A DNA stretch of 64,000 nt, taken from NCBI RefSeq assembly GCF_900116565.1, contig NZ_FPCJ01000001.1, forward strand, positions 1,364,001 to 1,428,000. Reading direction: 5' to 3'. Positions 25,930-35,498 of the stretch are shown one piece after another. Origin of the DNA: Thermoflavifilum thermophilum (GTDB lineage: Bacteria; Bacteroidota; Bacteroidia; Chitinophagales; Chitinophagaceae). The position numbers were made by a program, and so were the translations under genes. The notes beneath the pieces are model-generated. The model ran no database searches and was not told the origin of the DNA. It saw only the letters and a program-made list of their open reading frames with translations. Each line of letters starts with the position of its first letter. The stretch's first letter is position 1.

Positions 25930-27963
25930 TTATTTGCGGGCGTTTTGTTTTTGTTGGAGGGCAAAAAGCTGATCCCGCAGCCGGGCAGCTTCCATGAAAT
26001 CCAGTTCACGTGCGGCCTTCTCCATGGCTTTTTTAAGGGTGCGGATGCGTTTTTCCAGCTCGGCAGGGGAGAGATATTCTGCTTCAGGTTCGGCTACGGC
26101 CTGAAGGGGCACTTGTTCAGGAAGCTCCGTATCAGCAGGTGTTTTATCTTCGCGGATGTCCAGTACAGAGGTTTGTTCCAGAATCTGGCGCACGGATTTT
26201 TGAATACCACGGGGGGTGATGCCATGTTGCTGGTTATAGCGGATTTGCTTCTCTCGGCGGCGATTGGTTTCGTCAATGGTTTTCTGCATACTTTCCGTGA
26301 TGGTATCGGCGTAGAAAATCACCAGCCCATTCACATTGCGTGCTGCACGGCCTGCTGTCTGGGTCAGGGAAGTCTGGTTACGCAGAAAACCCTCCTTATC
26401 AGCGTCTAAAATAGCCACCAGGGAAACCTCGGGCAGGTCAAGCCCCTCCCGCAGCAGGTTCACACCTACAATCACATCTATCTTTCCCAACCGCAGTTCC
26501 CGGAGGATTTCCACCCGTTCCAGGGTATCAATTTCGCTGTGGATATATTTGGACCGGATTTGCAGTCGCTTGAGATAAGTATCCAGCTCTTCGGCCATGC
26601 GTTTGGTGAGCGTGGCCACCAGGACGCGTTCTCCTTTTTTTACCCGTTTGTCAATTTCATCCAGTAAGTCATCAATCTGGTTCTGGCTGGGACGCACTTC
26701 TATGGGAGGATCCAGCAATCCCGTAGGGCGCACCACCTGTTCCACCACCACGCCTTCACATTTTTCCAGCTCATATTCACCGGGTGTGGCACTCATGAAG
26801 ATTACCTGATTCATAAGGCTTTCGAATTCCTGGAAGTTAAGCGGGCGGTTGTCCAGTGCCGATGGCAGGCGAAATCCATATTCCACCAAGGTGAGCTTGC
26901 GGGAGCGGTCGCCACCATACATGCCGGCTACCTGCGGAATGGTTACGTGGCTTTCATCAATCACCATCAGATAATCTTTCGGGAAATAGTCCAGCAAGCA
27001 GAAAGGACGGGTACCGGGTGCACGGCGGTCGAAAAACCGGGAGTAGTTTTCAATGCCATTGCAATAACCTAATTCCCGGATCATTTCCAGGTCATAGTTG
27101 ACCCGTTCCTGCAGGCGTTGGGCTTCAATATATTTTCCCTGGGATTTAAAATATTCCACTTGTGCAGCCAGCTCATCCTGAATTTCCTGGAGGATTTGCT
27201 GGAACTGATCCCGCGGAGCCAGATAGAGATTGGCGGGGAAGATGGCCGCATTTTCCATGTCCAGCAGGCGTTTGCCAGTTTGCAGGTCAAATTGTTCGAT
27301 GCTTTCTATTTCATCTCCAAAGAAAATAATCCGCAAACCAAAATCGGCATAGGGCGGATAAACTTCCACCGTATCTCCTTTCACACGGAACGAGCCCCGG
27401 GTAAATTCTACTGTGGTGCGATTATACAATGCCTCTACCAGGTTACGCAGAAAAGCACTCCGGCTGATTTGTTGTCCTTTGTGGATGCGGGTAATGCTGC
27501 GTTCATATTCGGCTGGGTTACCTATGCCATAAATACAACTCACACTGGCTACCACAATAATGTCGCGCCGGCCGGAGAGCAAGCTTGAAGTCGCCTTTAG
27601 CCGCAACTTGTCCAGCTCTTCATTAATCGAAAGGTCTTTTTCGATATAAGTATCGGTAACCGGGATATAAGCCTCAGGCTGATAATAGTCGTAATAGGAG
27701 ACAAAGTATTCCACAGCATTTTCGGGAAAAAACTGCCGGAATTCGCCGTACAGCTGGGCTACGAGGGTTTTATTATGGGTAAGGACCAGGGTGGGTTTTT
27801 GCACATGCTGGATGACATGAGCAATGGTATAGGTTTTTCCCGACCCCGTAACCCCTAAAAGCGTTTGAAATTTTTCCCCCCTGCGTATCCCTTCGGTGAG
27901 CTGAGCAATGGCTTCCGGTTGATCGCCGGCCGGCGGATAGGGAGAAACCAGCTTAAACGGCAT
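25930..27963 (-). CDS. uvrB: Excinuclease ABC subunit UvrB
   Basis: Damage-recognition helicase of nucleotide excision repair; it works with UvrA and UvrC. The 677 residues match the family. Seen are Walker [11 protein letters not shown] (about 38-47), the beta-hairpin [49 protein letters not shown] and [25 protein letters not shown]. The C-terminal UVR motif [26 protein letters not shown] binds UvrC. It is divergent from the Cys-rich lipoprotein gene. A weak AT-rich hairpin (AGCCTT...AAGGCT near 25864-25892) follows the stop. Confidence 0.97.
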   Translation of the reverse strand: MPFKLVSPYPPAGDQPEAIAQLTEGIRRGEKFQTLLGVTGSGKTYTIAHVIQHVQKPTLVLTHNKTLVAQLYGEFRQFFPENAVEYFVSYYDYYQPEAYIPVTDTYIEKDLSINEELDKLRLKATSSLLSGRRDIIVVASVSCIYGIGNPAEYERSITRIHKGQQISRSAFLRNLVEALYNRTTVEFTRGSFRVKGDTVEVYPPYADFGLRIIFFGDEIESIEQFDLQTGKRLLDMENAAIFPANLYLAPRDQFQQILQEIQDELAAQVEYFKSQGKYIEAQRLQERVNYDLEMIRELGYCNGIENYSRFFDRRAPGTRPFCLLDYFPKDYLMVIDESHVTIPQVAGMYGGDRSRKLTLVEYGFRLPSALDNRPLNFQEFESLMNQVIFMSATPGEYELEKCEGVVVEQVVRPTGLLDPPIEVRPSQNQIDDLLDEIDKRVKKGERVLVATLTKRMAEELDTYLKRLQIRSKYIHSEIDTLERVEILRELRLGKIDVIVGVNLLREGLDLPEVSLVAILDADKEGFLRNQTSLTQTAGRAARNVNGLVIFYADTITESMQKTIDETNRRREKQIRYNQQHGITPRGIQKSVRQILEQTSVLDIREDKTPADTELPEQVPLQAVAEPEAEYLSPAELEKRIRTLKKAMEKAARELDFMEAARLRDQLFALQQKQNARK

Positions 27964-28029
27964 ATTGTAAAATTAGGGATTCTGAAAAACACAGGTAAGT
28001 AAAAAATAGCGACTCCTTTAACTAATTTT

Positions 28030-28062
28030 TTTGTTAAAAAAATTTTATATAGGTTAAATTTG
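28030..28062 (+). promoter_or_regulatory. Candidate promoter of the Cys-rich lipoprotein gene
   Basis: TTTG at 28030-28033 and TAAATTTG at 28055-28062 (exact -7 consensus) with a 21-base spacer, ending 34 bases before the ATG at 28097. Confidence 0.6.
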
Positions 28063-28096
28063 AATAGTTAGTCACTTCAATTTAAAATCTTCTGTC

Positions 28097-28939
28097 ATGA
28101 AAACTTTAAAATCTTCCTTTTACCCTTACGTGTTTATACCTCTTTTTGCCGGGCTCATCTTCTCCTTCTCCGGCTGTCATAAAGGAACCCTGCAGAATCA
28201 GACACCCAGTCTCGATACCCGAAGTATTCCTGAAGTCCTTTATGGAGCTTATTTGGGGGAATTGCGTTTACCCGATCAAACCACTACCGAAATCCTGAAT
28301 GGTGGATCCACGGTGCGTTTTCATTTCCCCAAAGGGATCTATTTGGTGGGAACGGATTCTACGGGTCAGATCCGGATGCTTACCGAGACAGACTATACCT
28401 GTACGGGTACCTGTACACAGGGATGTGATGTATTTTATATCCCGGGGCATTTCGGATGCAGCCAGTGTGAACCTGGCACCATCAGCTGCACGGGACATAG
28501 CAGCAGCCTGGCGGGTCTGAAAGCTTATGGATTTGTGGACCTGAAACAGGGTATTCATTTTGTGAAAGATACGCAGGAAATCCATTCTTTATTCGACCCG
28601 CCGAATGGGTTATTTGACATCCCGGCAGTACGTCAGGCGATGGAACAATTTAACATACAAAATTATGGACGGCCTCAGCCCGATTTTTCCCGTCGGTCTG
28701 CTTACCGGGAGGTGGCTGTCAATTTGTTTGGCTGCCTGGTTACCTATCTGGTGCCCCAAAGTGGTCAACTGCGTTCGGACGTGGCTGCTGATCAGTTAAT
28801 TGACGCCTCGTTCTGGTATTGCCATTGTGATGAAGGAGATGCGGGTTGTACGCTGGAAAGTGGGTTGGGGTATAAAATGTGTAAAAATGGCGGCTGCACT
28901 TCCTGCCGCATGCACGTGGATGAACAGTCGCTGGACTGA
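28097..28939 (+). CDS. Cysteine-rich lipoprotein of unknown function
   Basis: I do not recognise this 280-residue protein. It has a lipoprotein signal peptide with lipobox FSGC (Cys27), so it should sit in a membrane facing the periplasm or outside. The mature part has 13 more Cys, twelve in two clusters of six: Cys102, 106, 110, 121, 124, 131 and Cys242, 244, 251, 262, 267, 270. The single one between them is Cys213. The middle (about 140-235) has no Cys cluster and looks globular. The clusters could hold disulfides or metal. It has its own promoter, stands alone between uvrB and DUF5606, and its codon use looks like its neighbours. Confidence 0.8.
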   Translation: MKTLKSSFYPYVFIPLFAGLIFSFSGCHKGTLQNQTPSLDTRSIPEVLYGAYLGELRLPDQTTTEILNGGSTVRFHFPKGIYLVGTDSTGQIRMLTETDYTCTGTCTQGCDVFYIPGHFGCSQCEPGTISCTGHSSSLAGLKAYGFVDLKQGIHFVKDTQEIHSLFDPPNGLFDIPAVRQAMEQFNIQNYGRPQPDFSRRSAYREVAVNLFGCLVTYLVPQSGQLRSDVAADQLIDASFWYCHCDEGDAGCTLESGLGYKMCKNGGCTSCRMHVDEQSLD

Positions 28940-28983
28940 GTTTTTTGGCCTTAACCTTTTAAGCCTCATTTTCTCGGGAAGTT

Positions 28984-29013
28984 TTGCGAAACATCCGGGT
29001 AGTGCTACTTTTG
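28984..29013 (+). promoter_or_regulatory. Promoter of the DUF5606-pepF unit (TTG-N19-TACTTTTG)
   Basis: TTG at 28984-28986 and TACTTTTG at 29006-29013 are spaced by 19 bases and match the Bacteroidota consensus exactly. The predicted start point lies about 20 bases before the ATG. Confidence 0.75.
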
Positions 29014-29039
29014 CAACGTAACATACATAAAACAGGTAA

Positions 29040-29564
29040 ATGATGGCGTATAAAGATATTGTTTCCATCAGTGGCTTACCCGGATTATACGAAATGGTGT
29101 CCAGCAAGGCTGAAGGTGGGATCGTTCGTTCACTGGAGGATCGCACGACCCGCTTTGTGTCGGCCCGGCAGCATCGGTTCACGCCCATTGAAACCATTGA
29201 GGTGTTTACCACAGGTGCCAACGTGCCTTTGCAGGAGGTGTTTAAAGCCATGCAGCAGCATGAAGACAAGCATCCGGTGCCGGATGGATCAAAGGCTGAT
29301 GAAAAAACATTACGGGATTATTTCGACCAGGTATTTCCTGAACTTGATGACGACCGTGTTTATTTCAGCGACCTGAAAAAAATGGTGCGCTGGTATGCCC
29401 AGTTAAGGACCCATGGCCTACTGCAGTTTGATACAGAACCTGCTCAGGCAGAAGCTGCACAGGAAGCTGCACAGGCTCTGGCTGCTGAACAGCCGCTATC
29501 CACCGCCGAAGAAGAAAAAAATCCACGCAAAACTTCCCGTTCCCGCAAGAAAAAAGAATCCTGA
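29040..29564 (+). CDS. DUF5606 domain-containing protein
   Basis: A 174-residue soluble protein of the Bacteroidota-specific DUF5606 family. The conserved N-terminal domain shows YKDIVSISGLPGLYEMVSSKAEGGIVRSLED, RFTPIETIEVFTTGANVPL and DYFDQVFPELDDDRVYFSDLKKMVRWY (residues 3-125). The tail is Ala/Glu/Gln-rich and ends in a basic KTSRSRKKKES stretch, possibly nucleic-acid contacting. Two adjacent ATG codons (29040 and 29043) could start it. It is 5 bases ahead of the M3 peptidase gene, so the two are cotranscribed. Function unknown. Confidence 0.88.
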   Translation: MMAYKDIVSISGLPGLYEMVSSKAEGGIVRSLEDRTTRFVSARQHRFTPIETIEVFTTGANVPLQEVFKAMQQHEDKHPVPDGSKADEKTLRDYFDQVFPELDDDRVYFSDLKKMVRWYAQLRTHGLLQFDTEPAQAEAAQEAAQALAAEQPLSTAEEEKNPRKTSRSRKKKES

Positions 29565-29569
29565 TCCGG

Positions 29570-31294
29570 ATGAAACCAGTGGAGCTTACTCCTCATACCC
29601 GGCATTACCTGCCGAAAGATTTCCGATTGACTGCCCTCAGCAGCATCCAGCCTTATTTGCAAGAGCTGGAAACCCGTGATTTGGATAGCCTGCATGCGCT
29701 GCAGCAATGGCTGCGCGACCTGAGCGAGTTGGAGGCCGCAGTGGACGAAGACATCAGCTGGCGGCAGATCCGGGTGAGCCAGGATACGGCCAATCGGGAA
29801 TATGAAGAGGCCTACCGGCAATTTTACCAGGAAATGGCTCCCATCCTGCAGGAATATGCCCAGCGGTTCAGAAAAAAACTCGTCAGCTGCCCGTTTGTGG
29901 ATCAGCTGGATGAACGGATGTTCGGACCGTTTTTGCGGCAAACCCGCAATGCGATAGCCCTGTTCCGCCCAGAAAATATTCCCTTGCAGACGGAGCTGGC
30001 CATGCTCCAGCGAAAATACGGACAATATACCGGTTCCCTCACGGTAGAACTGCAGGGGCAGGAGCTCACGCTGCCGCAGGCGGCTCGTTTTTTAGAGCAG
30101 TCCGATAGGGCTTTGCGGGAAGAAGCGTTTGTACAAATCGCCCGGGCCCGGTTGCGTGTGGTAGATCAGCTCGACGAGTTATTCGACCAGCTGATCGAGA
30201 AGCGACACCAGCTAGCCGTGCGGGCGGGTTTTCCCGATTATCGCGCCTATCGCTTCCGTGAGCTGAACCGATTTGATTATACCCCGACAGACTGTGAGGC
30301 TTTTCATGAAGCTGTGGAAAAACATCTGTTACCGCTGGTAGCCCGCATCCAGGAGAAAAAGCGGCAAGAGCTGGGCCTTTCCGTTTTACGACCCTGGGAT
30401 GTGGATGCCACGCCCCCCGGCATGGAGGCTTTACATCCTTTTGAAACCACGGATGAGCTGATTGCCAAAACCCTGCAATGCCTGGACCGGGTGGATGAAT
30501 CATTCAGTGGCGTATTGTATGCCATGCAGCAGGCCGGCCGGCTGGACCTGGAGAGCCGGAAAAACAAGGCTCCGGGTGGATTTAACTGCAGCCTGGCCGA
30601 AACCGGTCTGCCCTTTATTTTCATGAATGCTTCCGGCCAGTGGCAGGATGTGGTAACGTTGATCCATGAAACCGGCCATGCCGTGCATGCGGTGCTTACA
30701 CATGACTTGCCGCTGCAGGCTTTCAAGGAATATCCCATGGAAATAGCCGAGCTGGCCAGCATGAGCATGGAGCTGTTTTCCATGCACGCCTGGGATGTGT
30801 ATTTTCAGCAATCTGCCGACGTAAATCGTGCACGCCGCCAGCAATTGGAACGAATCATCACCCTGCTGCCCTGGATTGCCACCATCGATGCGTTTCAACA
30901 TTGGATATATACTCACCCCCATCATAGCCGTGAAGAACGGAAGCAAGCCTGGCTGCAGGTGCTGGATAGATTTTCTACGAAGCAGGTCGACTGGTCGGGC
31001 TGGGAACATTACCGGGCTGTGAGCTGGCAAAGACAATTGCATTTGTTCGAGGTGCCCTTTTACTATATCGAATACGGCATTGCTCAGCTGGGTGCAGTAG
31101 CGCTCTGGCGCGCATTTACCCAAAATCCCAAACAAACTATTTTGCAATATACACAGGCACTTCGCCTTGGCAATACCCGTCCGCTGCCCGAACTGTACCG
31201 AGAGGCCGGCATCGCCTTTGATTTTTCACCTGCCTATATCCGTACACTTGCCAGCTTTCTGGAAGCTGAGCTGGAAAGCGTGTATGCTGAATAG
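29570..31294 (+). CDS. M3 family oligoendopeptidase
   Basis: A zinc metallopeptidase of family M3 (PepF-like), 574 residues, cytoplasmic with no signal peptide. The zinc site is HETGH at residues 366-370 with the downstream Glu in PMEIAELASMSMEL about 25-30 residues later, as in the family. The long helical N-terminal region (residues 1-200) forms the cap that limits entry to short peptides. Other conserved parts are NKAPGGFNCSLAETGLPFIFMN and FEVPFYYIEYGIAQLGA. It probably recycles peptides. It is coupled to the DUF5606 gene upstream and converges on the patatin gene. Confidence 0.93.
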   Translation: MKPVELTPHTRHYLPKDFRLTALSSIQPYLQELETRDLDSLHALQQWLRDLSELEAAVDEDISWRQIRVSQDTANREYEEAYRQFYQEMAPILQEYAQRFRKKLVSCPFVDQLDERMFGPFLRQTRNAIALFRPENIPLQTELAMLQRKYGQYTGSLTVELQGQELTLPQAARFLEQSDRALREEAFVQIARARLRVVDQLDELFDQLIEKRHQLAVRAGFPDYRAYRFRELNRFDYTPTDCEAFHEAVEKHLLPLVARIQEKKRQELGLSVLRPWDVDATPPGMEALHPFETTDELIAKTLQCLDRVDESFSGVLYAMQQAGRLDLESRKNKAPGGFNCSLAETGLPFIFMNASGQWQDVVTLIHETGHAVHAVLTHDLPLQAFKEYPMEIAELASMSMELFSMHAWDVYFQQSADVNRARRQQLERIITLLPWIATIDAFQHWIYTHPHHSREERKQAWLQVLDRFSTKQVDWSGWEHYRAVSWQRQLHLFEVPFYYIEYGIAQLGAVALWRAFTQNPKQTILQYTQALRLGNTRPLPELYREAGIAFDFSPAYIRTLASFLEAELESVYAE

Positions 31295-31310
31295 CCATCC
31301 AACCCATCCA

Positions 31311-33536
31311 TCACTCGTTCAAGGCTCGCATCAGTTGGCGCAAAGCCGCCTGGTTGGATTTATTATACAAAGCCTGGTGGATATCCTGTTTTTCACGGGT
31401 GGTGAGATGCCAGTTCAGCGGAGCAGATTGCTGGTGAGACTGGGGAATATATTGAAATACGATATGTTCAAAAGGCACGGTGAGAAAATGCCGGGCATAG
31501 CTGATCATGTCATTTTGATAATAATCTTGAAAATGATCCCAGTTTTTCTGAACAGTAAACAGTGGCTCCAGCAGCATATCGCGCAAATCTTTTTGCTGTG
31601 CCACAGGTGAAAGCGTATCACGTGGATTATCGCGGATTTGCAAAAAAATAACCCGGCTGGTATGGGTGTTGACCCAATCGCGAAACACATACAAAAAACG
31701 CAAACTCATTTCCTGCCCGTAATTATCTCGCAATCCTGCATCCATGACGTCGATAATCGGGCGGGTGGGCAAATACACATTGGGTAAAATATAAGGGAAG
31801 GTGGCACTCATGCGCAGGGCATTGGTAAATAATAATTTCTGTGGATGCTGGGCGGCAAAATAAGTCATAAAGTCAATGGCATCAATGACACGGTGCAAGG
31901 AATCAATGCCGGCGGGCATGCGTGGATAGCAAAGGTAGCTCATGTGCTGAGGCGATATCAGCAGGCATCGTCCGTCTGCCGTAATGGTCGCAGTAATCAG
32001 CAGCAAAGGAATCAAACCATCGGATTCTGGTTTCTCATAGTCCGCCAGAGATTTCTCCAGCACGCCTCCGGTATTCAGGTTCAGCTGCTGTTCAAAGGCA
32101 TATCCTCTGTCTTTGGCGTACCGGTTGCTGTCGATGGTGAAAAATTGAAAAAAAGAGAAATAGTCATTTACGGCATAATAGGACAGAATGGCGTTCAATA
32201 AATCTCTGGCAATATTGTCCACATACTGGTGATCGTATAGATTGACGGAATGGCTGGTACGGGCACGCAGATAAAGCTCCCGGAAATAAGCTGCACCCAG
32301 CATACCCCCCGACGCACCGGTTATGAATACGGTATGTTTCATGAGCTGCCCTTTGCTCAGGCTATCCGCATGCAGTAGCACTTCCATAGCCCAGGTAGCG
32401 GCCCGGCTGCCCCCACCGCTTACATTCATGATCACCAGAGGCGGTTTTTCGGTTGCCTGCCGGTGATACCATCGGTTCAGGATTTGCAAGGTGAGGTTTG
32501 CATCCTGTTGCGCTCTTTGCGGAGTGAAAAGGCTGTCGAAAGTTCGTAACTGATAGGCGGGGCGCAGGCTGCGATAACGGTAATCAAGTCCATATGCTTT
32601 GCTGCGGGTATCAATCACATCCAGTTTAATAAGCAGATTAACCAGCAACAGCAGCCCTGCTGCAATTGGCAATGCCCAGCTCCCAAAGAAATAGCTAAAA
32701 GCACCCAGAATGCCCATCAATACAGTTAAAAACAACAGGATACTGCTACCGGCTGGAATGCGAAATACCGGTAAACTGATGAGGTAGCTGAGCATGATCA
32801 TCAGCACGAAAGCAAATAGGATGGAAAGCACCGCCGCAAAATGATGCTCCCGGAAAATGGATGCCAGAAACAAAGGGTCGTAATGCGAAACATCACGAGC
32901 CCGGCGAATTTTAAGTGGGCTGTTAAAATAATATTTCACGGGCAGGGCTTCTTCATCGCGATATTCTTCTTTTTTCAGTACCTGCGCCAAAATCTTGCGC
33001 GGGCCTCCCATTCTGCGCTGGAGAGATTTTAAGATCGTACGATCAGCATTAAAAAAGTAGAAAAAGGAAATAAACACAACCAGCAGAATGCCTAAAGTGT
33101 ACCCTTCGATGAAAAAGCCAATCGTGGGCCAGTCGGCCAATTCTTCATACCGTTGATACGCCACCATTTTCCAGATAGTATAGGCGTAAAACAGCACGGG
33201 TATGAAGGCATTGTTCAGGCAGTATTTGAAAAAGGGTTGTGTGGTAGTGGCAAGAAAACGAAAGCGTTTGCTATGAAGGATGAACGTGGTGATGTTCCAC
33301 GACATCATGAATGTACCTGTGGTGACGCCCAGAATTAAAAATCCGTAGAAGCTAACCTGGCCAAGATATTCCGGGTCGAGAAACAAAGTATGGGCGCCAA
33401 AAGAACGCGCAAAATTTCCCCCCACCATGGCAAAAAGCATTACCCAGATAAGCAGCAATAAGGGATAATGACGAAGGTGCAGCAAGGTGAGTTGCACAGG
33501 GAAAAAACGATAAAACACTATGTTCCATTTCTTCAT
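31311..33536 (-). CDS. Membrane-anchored patatin-like phospholipase
   Basis: A 741-residue protein in two parts. Residues 1-305 hold about seven or eight hydrophobic segments in two groups (about 10-165 and 230-305). The C-terminal part is a patatin-like lipid acyl hydrolase with the oxyanion-hole motif SGGGSRAA (373-380), nucleophile Ser409 in GASGG and catalytic Asp599 in DAG. Such enzymes cleave acyl groups from phospholipids, here presumably at the inner membrane. It lies 139 bases downstream of heme A synthase on the same strand. The substrate cannot be told from the sequence. Confidence 0.87.
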   Translation of the reverse strand: MKKWNIVFYRFFPVQLTLLHLRHYPLLLLIWVMLFAMVGGNFARSFGAHTLFLDPEYLGQVSFYGFLILGVTTGTFMMSWNITTFILHSKRFRFLATTTQPFFKYCLNNAFIPVLFYAYTIWKMVAYQRYEELADWPTIGFFIEGYTLGILLVVFISFFYFFNADRTILKSLQRRMGGPRKILAQVLKKEEYRDEEALPVKYYFNSPLKIRRARDVSHYDPLFLASIFREHHFAAVLSILFAFVLMIMLSYLISLPVFRIPAGSSILLFLTVLMGILGAFSYFFGSWALPIAAGLLLLVNLLIKLDVIDTRSKAYGLDYRYRSLRPAYQLRTFDSLFTPQRAQQDANLTLQILNRWYHRQATEKPPLVIMNVSGGGSRAATWAMEVLLHADSLSKGQLMKHTVFITGASGGMLGAAYFRELYLRARTSHSVNLYDHQYVDNIARDLLNAILSYYAVNDYFSFFQFFTIDSNRYAKDRGYAFEQQLNLNTGGVLEKSLADYEKPESDGLIPLLLITATITADGRCLLISPQHMSYLCYPRMPAGIDSLHRVIDAIDFMTYFAAQHPQKLLFTNALRMSATFPYILPNVYLPTRPIIDVMDAGLRDNYGQEMSLRFLYVFRDWVNTHTSRVIFLQIRDNPRDTLSPVAQQKDLRDMLLEPLFTVQKNWDHFQDYYQNDMISYARHFLTVPFEHIVFQYIPQSHQQSAPLNWHLTTREKQDIHQALYNKSNQAALRQLMRALNE

Positions 33537-33675
33537 GCTGCCGGAAGTGGTTCAGGAAACAGAAATATAAATGCTTTTCGCGTAAAATTATCAATTGGAC
33601 GATGCTGTTTCTCTGGCAGATGTTTGGGTTTGGGCAGGGATGCTCCCCTTGCCTAACATACACAAGCGGATAAAC

Positions 33676-34725
33676 CTACGCAGGTTTTTGGCTGATGAAA
33701 AACATCCAGATCAGCGATAGCAGCAAAAGCATTCCTACAAACTGATGGCTGACGGCCAACGCTATGGGAATATGCACATGGCTGTGGGTAACCGTCAATA
33801 TACCTAACAAAATTTGCAGGCAAGCTATTCCAAACGGCAGCCAGCTTGTACGGCGCAAAAGGCTGCCGGCTGGCGACTTATGAGCTTTCCAGCCTATGAC
33901 CAACAACAGGATAAACAGCACATAAGCCAGCAGGCGATGAATAAATTGCACGGTAATGACATTATTGACCAGATTGCTAAACGGTGGTTTTTCCCTCCAC
34001 AAACCGGGTGGAATAGCATAACCGTTGATATCAGGCCAGGTAGGGGCAGCCATGGCTGCATGCAGGCCAGCCATGAAGGATCCGTAAGCCAGTTGTGCAA
34101 CCAACACGGCTACACTCACCCACAGCCATACTCGTAGTGATTTTGCCGGAAAACATTGTTGCCGGCGTACCAGCAGCAAAAGAGCGAACCAAAAGGTATA
34201 AACCAGCAACACCATGGCCGTCAAAAAATGAATGGCCAGCTTGATGTGATTCACGCGCGTATGCTCGCCTGTCAATCCGCTTTTCACCATGATCCAGCCC
34301 ACTAATCCCTGCAGGCCTCCCAGCAGGAACAAGATCACCAGAGGCCCCACCATGCCGCGGGTAAACCGGCGCTGTACCAGAAAAATCACAAATCCAGCAA
34401 TAAATACCACACCCATGGCTCTTGCCCAAAGGCGATGCAGCCATTCCCAGAAATAAATTCGCTTAAAATCCTGCAGCGTGAAATAACGGTTTTCCAGTTG
34501 ATATTGAGGTGTCTGCTGATATAGGTGAAAAGCTTTTTCCCAGGTTTCGTGTGAGAGCGGTGGAATTGCGCCCATGATGGGATCCCATTCTGTGATGGAA
34601 AGGCCCGATCCGGTGAGCCGGGTAACCCCGCCCAGCCAAACCTGCCCCATGATCATAAACACACCCACCAGCAGCCAGATAGCAACAGGCCGGGTGCGGG
34701 CATTGACAAGCATATCTGTTGACAT
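33676..34725 (-). CDS. ctaA: Heme A synthase (CtaA/Cox15)
   Basis: Inner-membrane enzyme that oxidises heme O to heme A for cytochrome oxidase. The 349 residues have about eight helices. Family motifs are WLGGVTRLTGSGLSITEWDPIMGAIPPL (residues about 30-57) and FYFWEWLHRLWARAMG-type EWLHRLWARAMG. Four heme-binding His occur in helix contexts: LHRLWAR, LAIHFLTAM, FIHRLLAY and AVSHQFVGM. The long periplasmic loop with EN(R)YFTLQDFKRIYFWE marks the Cox15-like type. It is divergent from rnhB. It depends on heme from the hemN/hemY/hemD pathway also present in this window. Confidence 0.94.
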   Translation of the reverse strand: MSTDMLVNARTRPVAIWLLVGVFMIMGQVWLGGVTRLTGSGLSITEWDPIMGAIPPLSHETWEKAFHLYQQTPQYQLENRYFTLQDFKRIYFWEWLHRLWARAMGVVFIAGFVIFLVQRRFTRGMVGPLVILFLLGGLQGLVGWIMVKSGLTGEHTRVNHIKLAIHFLTAMVLLVYTFWFALLLLVRRQQCFPAKSLRVWLWVSVAVLVAQLAYGSFMAGLHAAMAAPTWPDINGYAIPPGLWREKPPFSNLVNNVITVQFIHRLLAYVLFILLLVIGWKAHKSPAGSLLRRTSWLPFGIACLQILLGILTVTHSHVHIPIALAVSHQFVGMLLLLSLIWMFFISQKPA

Positions 34726-34792
34726 GCAGCAAAAATAGGGAGTTCTCCGTGAGCAGGGTAAAATGCTCAGCTGAATCCGTTAAATTGCCGGT

Positions 34793-35431
34793 GTGAATCC
34801 ATCTTCTCGTTTGTTGCCTTGTTATCAGGACGAAGGTGTGGAAGCAGGCTGTGATGAAGCGGGTCGCGGATGCCTGGCCGGTCCCGTGTTTGCTGCGGCC
34901 GTCATCCTGCCCGCGGGTTTTTATCATCCCCTGCTGAATGATTCTAAACAACTCCGTCCTTCCCAGCGGGAAGAACTCAGGCAGTACATCGAAAAGCATG
35001 CCCTTTCATTTGCGGTGGCTGCCGTGTCGCCGGAAGAAATTGACCGCATCAACATCCTGCAGGCTTCATTCCGGGCTATGCATCTGGCTGTTGATCAGCT
35101 ACGGATACGACCGCAGCGCCTGCTCATCGACGGGAACCGCTTTATACCCTATGCGGATATACCACATGTTTGCATAGTAAAAGGCGACAGCCGATACGCA
35201 CCCATCGCTGCTGCATCCATATTGGCCAAAACCTACCGTGATGCCTGGATGATGCACCTGCACGCACAATATCCAGAATATGGCTGGGACCGCAACAAAG
35301 GCTATCCCACAACCGCTCACCGGCGAGCCATTCAGCAACTGGGTTTAACTCCCCATCACCGCAGAACCTTCTCTCCCTGTATGCCGCAATTGTTTATGGC
35401 GGCCGATGATTCGCAACCACAGGAATCCTGA
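34793..35431 (+). CDS. rnhB: Ribonuclease HII
   Basis: Cuts RNA in RNA-DNA hybrids and removes misincorporated ribonucleotides. It has 212 residues from GTG at 34793; there is no ATG in the frame at the expected place, and the TTG at 34811 is a shorter option. The signature [14 protein letters not shown] supplies the metal-binding Asp21 and Glu22. [43 protein letters not shown] and [16 protein letters not shown] are all present. It is followed after 67 bases by rpoN. Confidence 0.95.
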   Translation: MNPSSRLLPCYQDEGVEAGCDEAGRGCLAGPVFAAAVILPAGFYHPLLNDSKQLRPSQREELRQYIEKHALSFAVAAVSPEEIDRINILQASFRAMHLAVDQLRIRPQRLLIDGNRFIPYADIPHVCIVKGDSRYAPIAAASILAKTYRDAWMMHLHAQYPEYGWDRNKGYPTTAHRRAIQQLGLTPHHRRTFSPCMPQLFMAADDSQPQES

Positions 35432-35498
35432 ATGTTATTATTTTTGCTTCAGGCTGCTATCAGATCTAATTTGCCAGGCAATAAATATTGGCCGTATT

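Noticed and set aside
33632-33654. GC-rich imperfect hairpin between ctaA and the patatin gene
   Set aside because: The stem has a bulge and no T run, so a terminator call is not supported.
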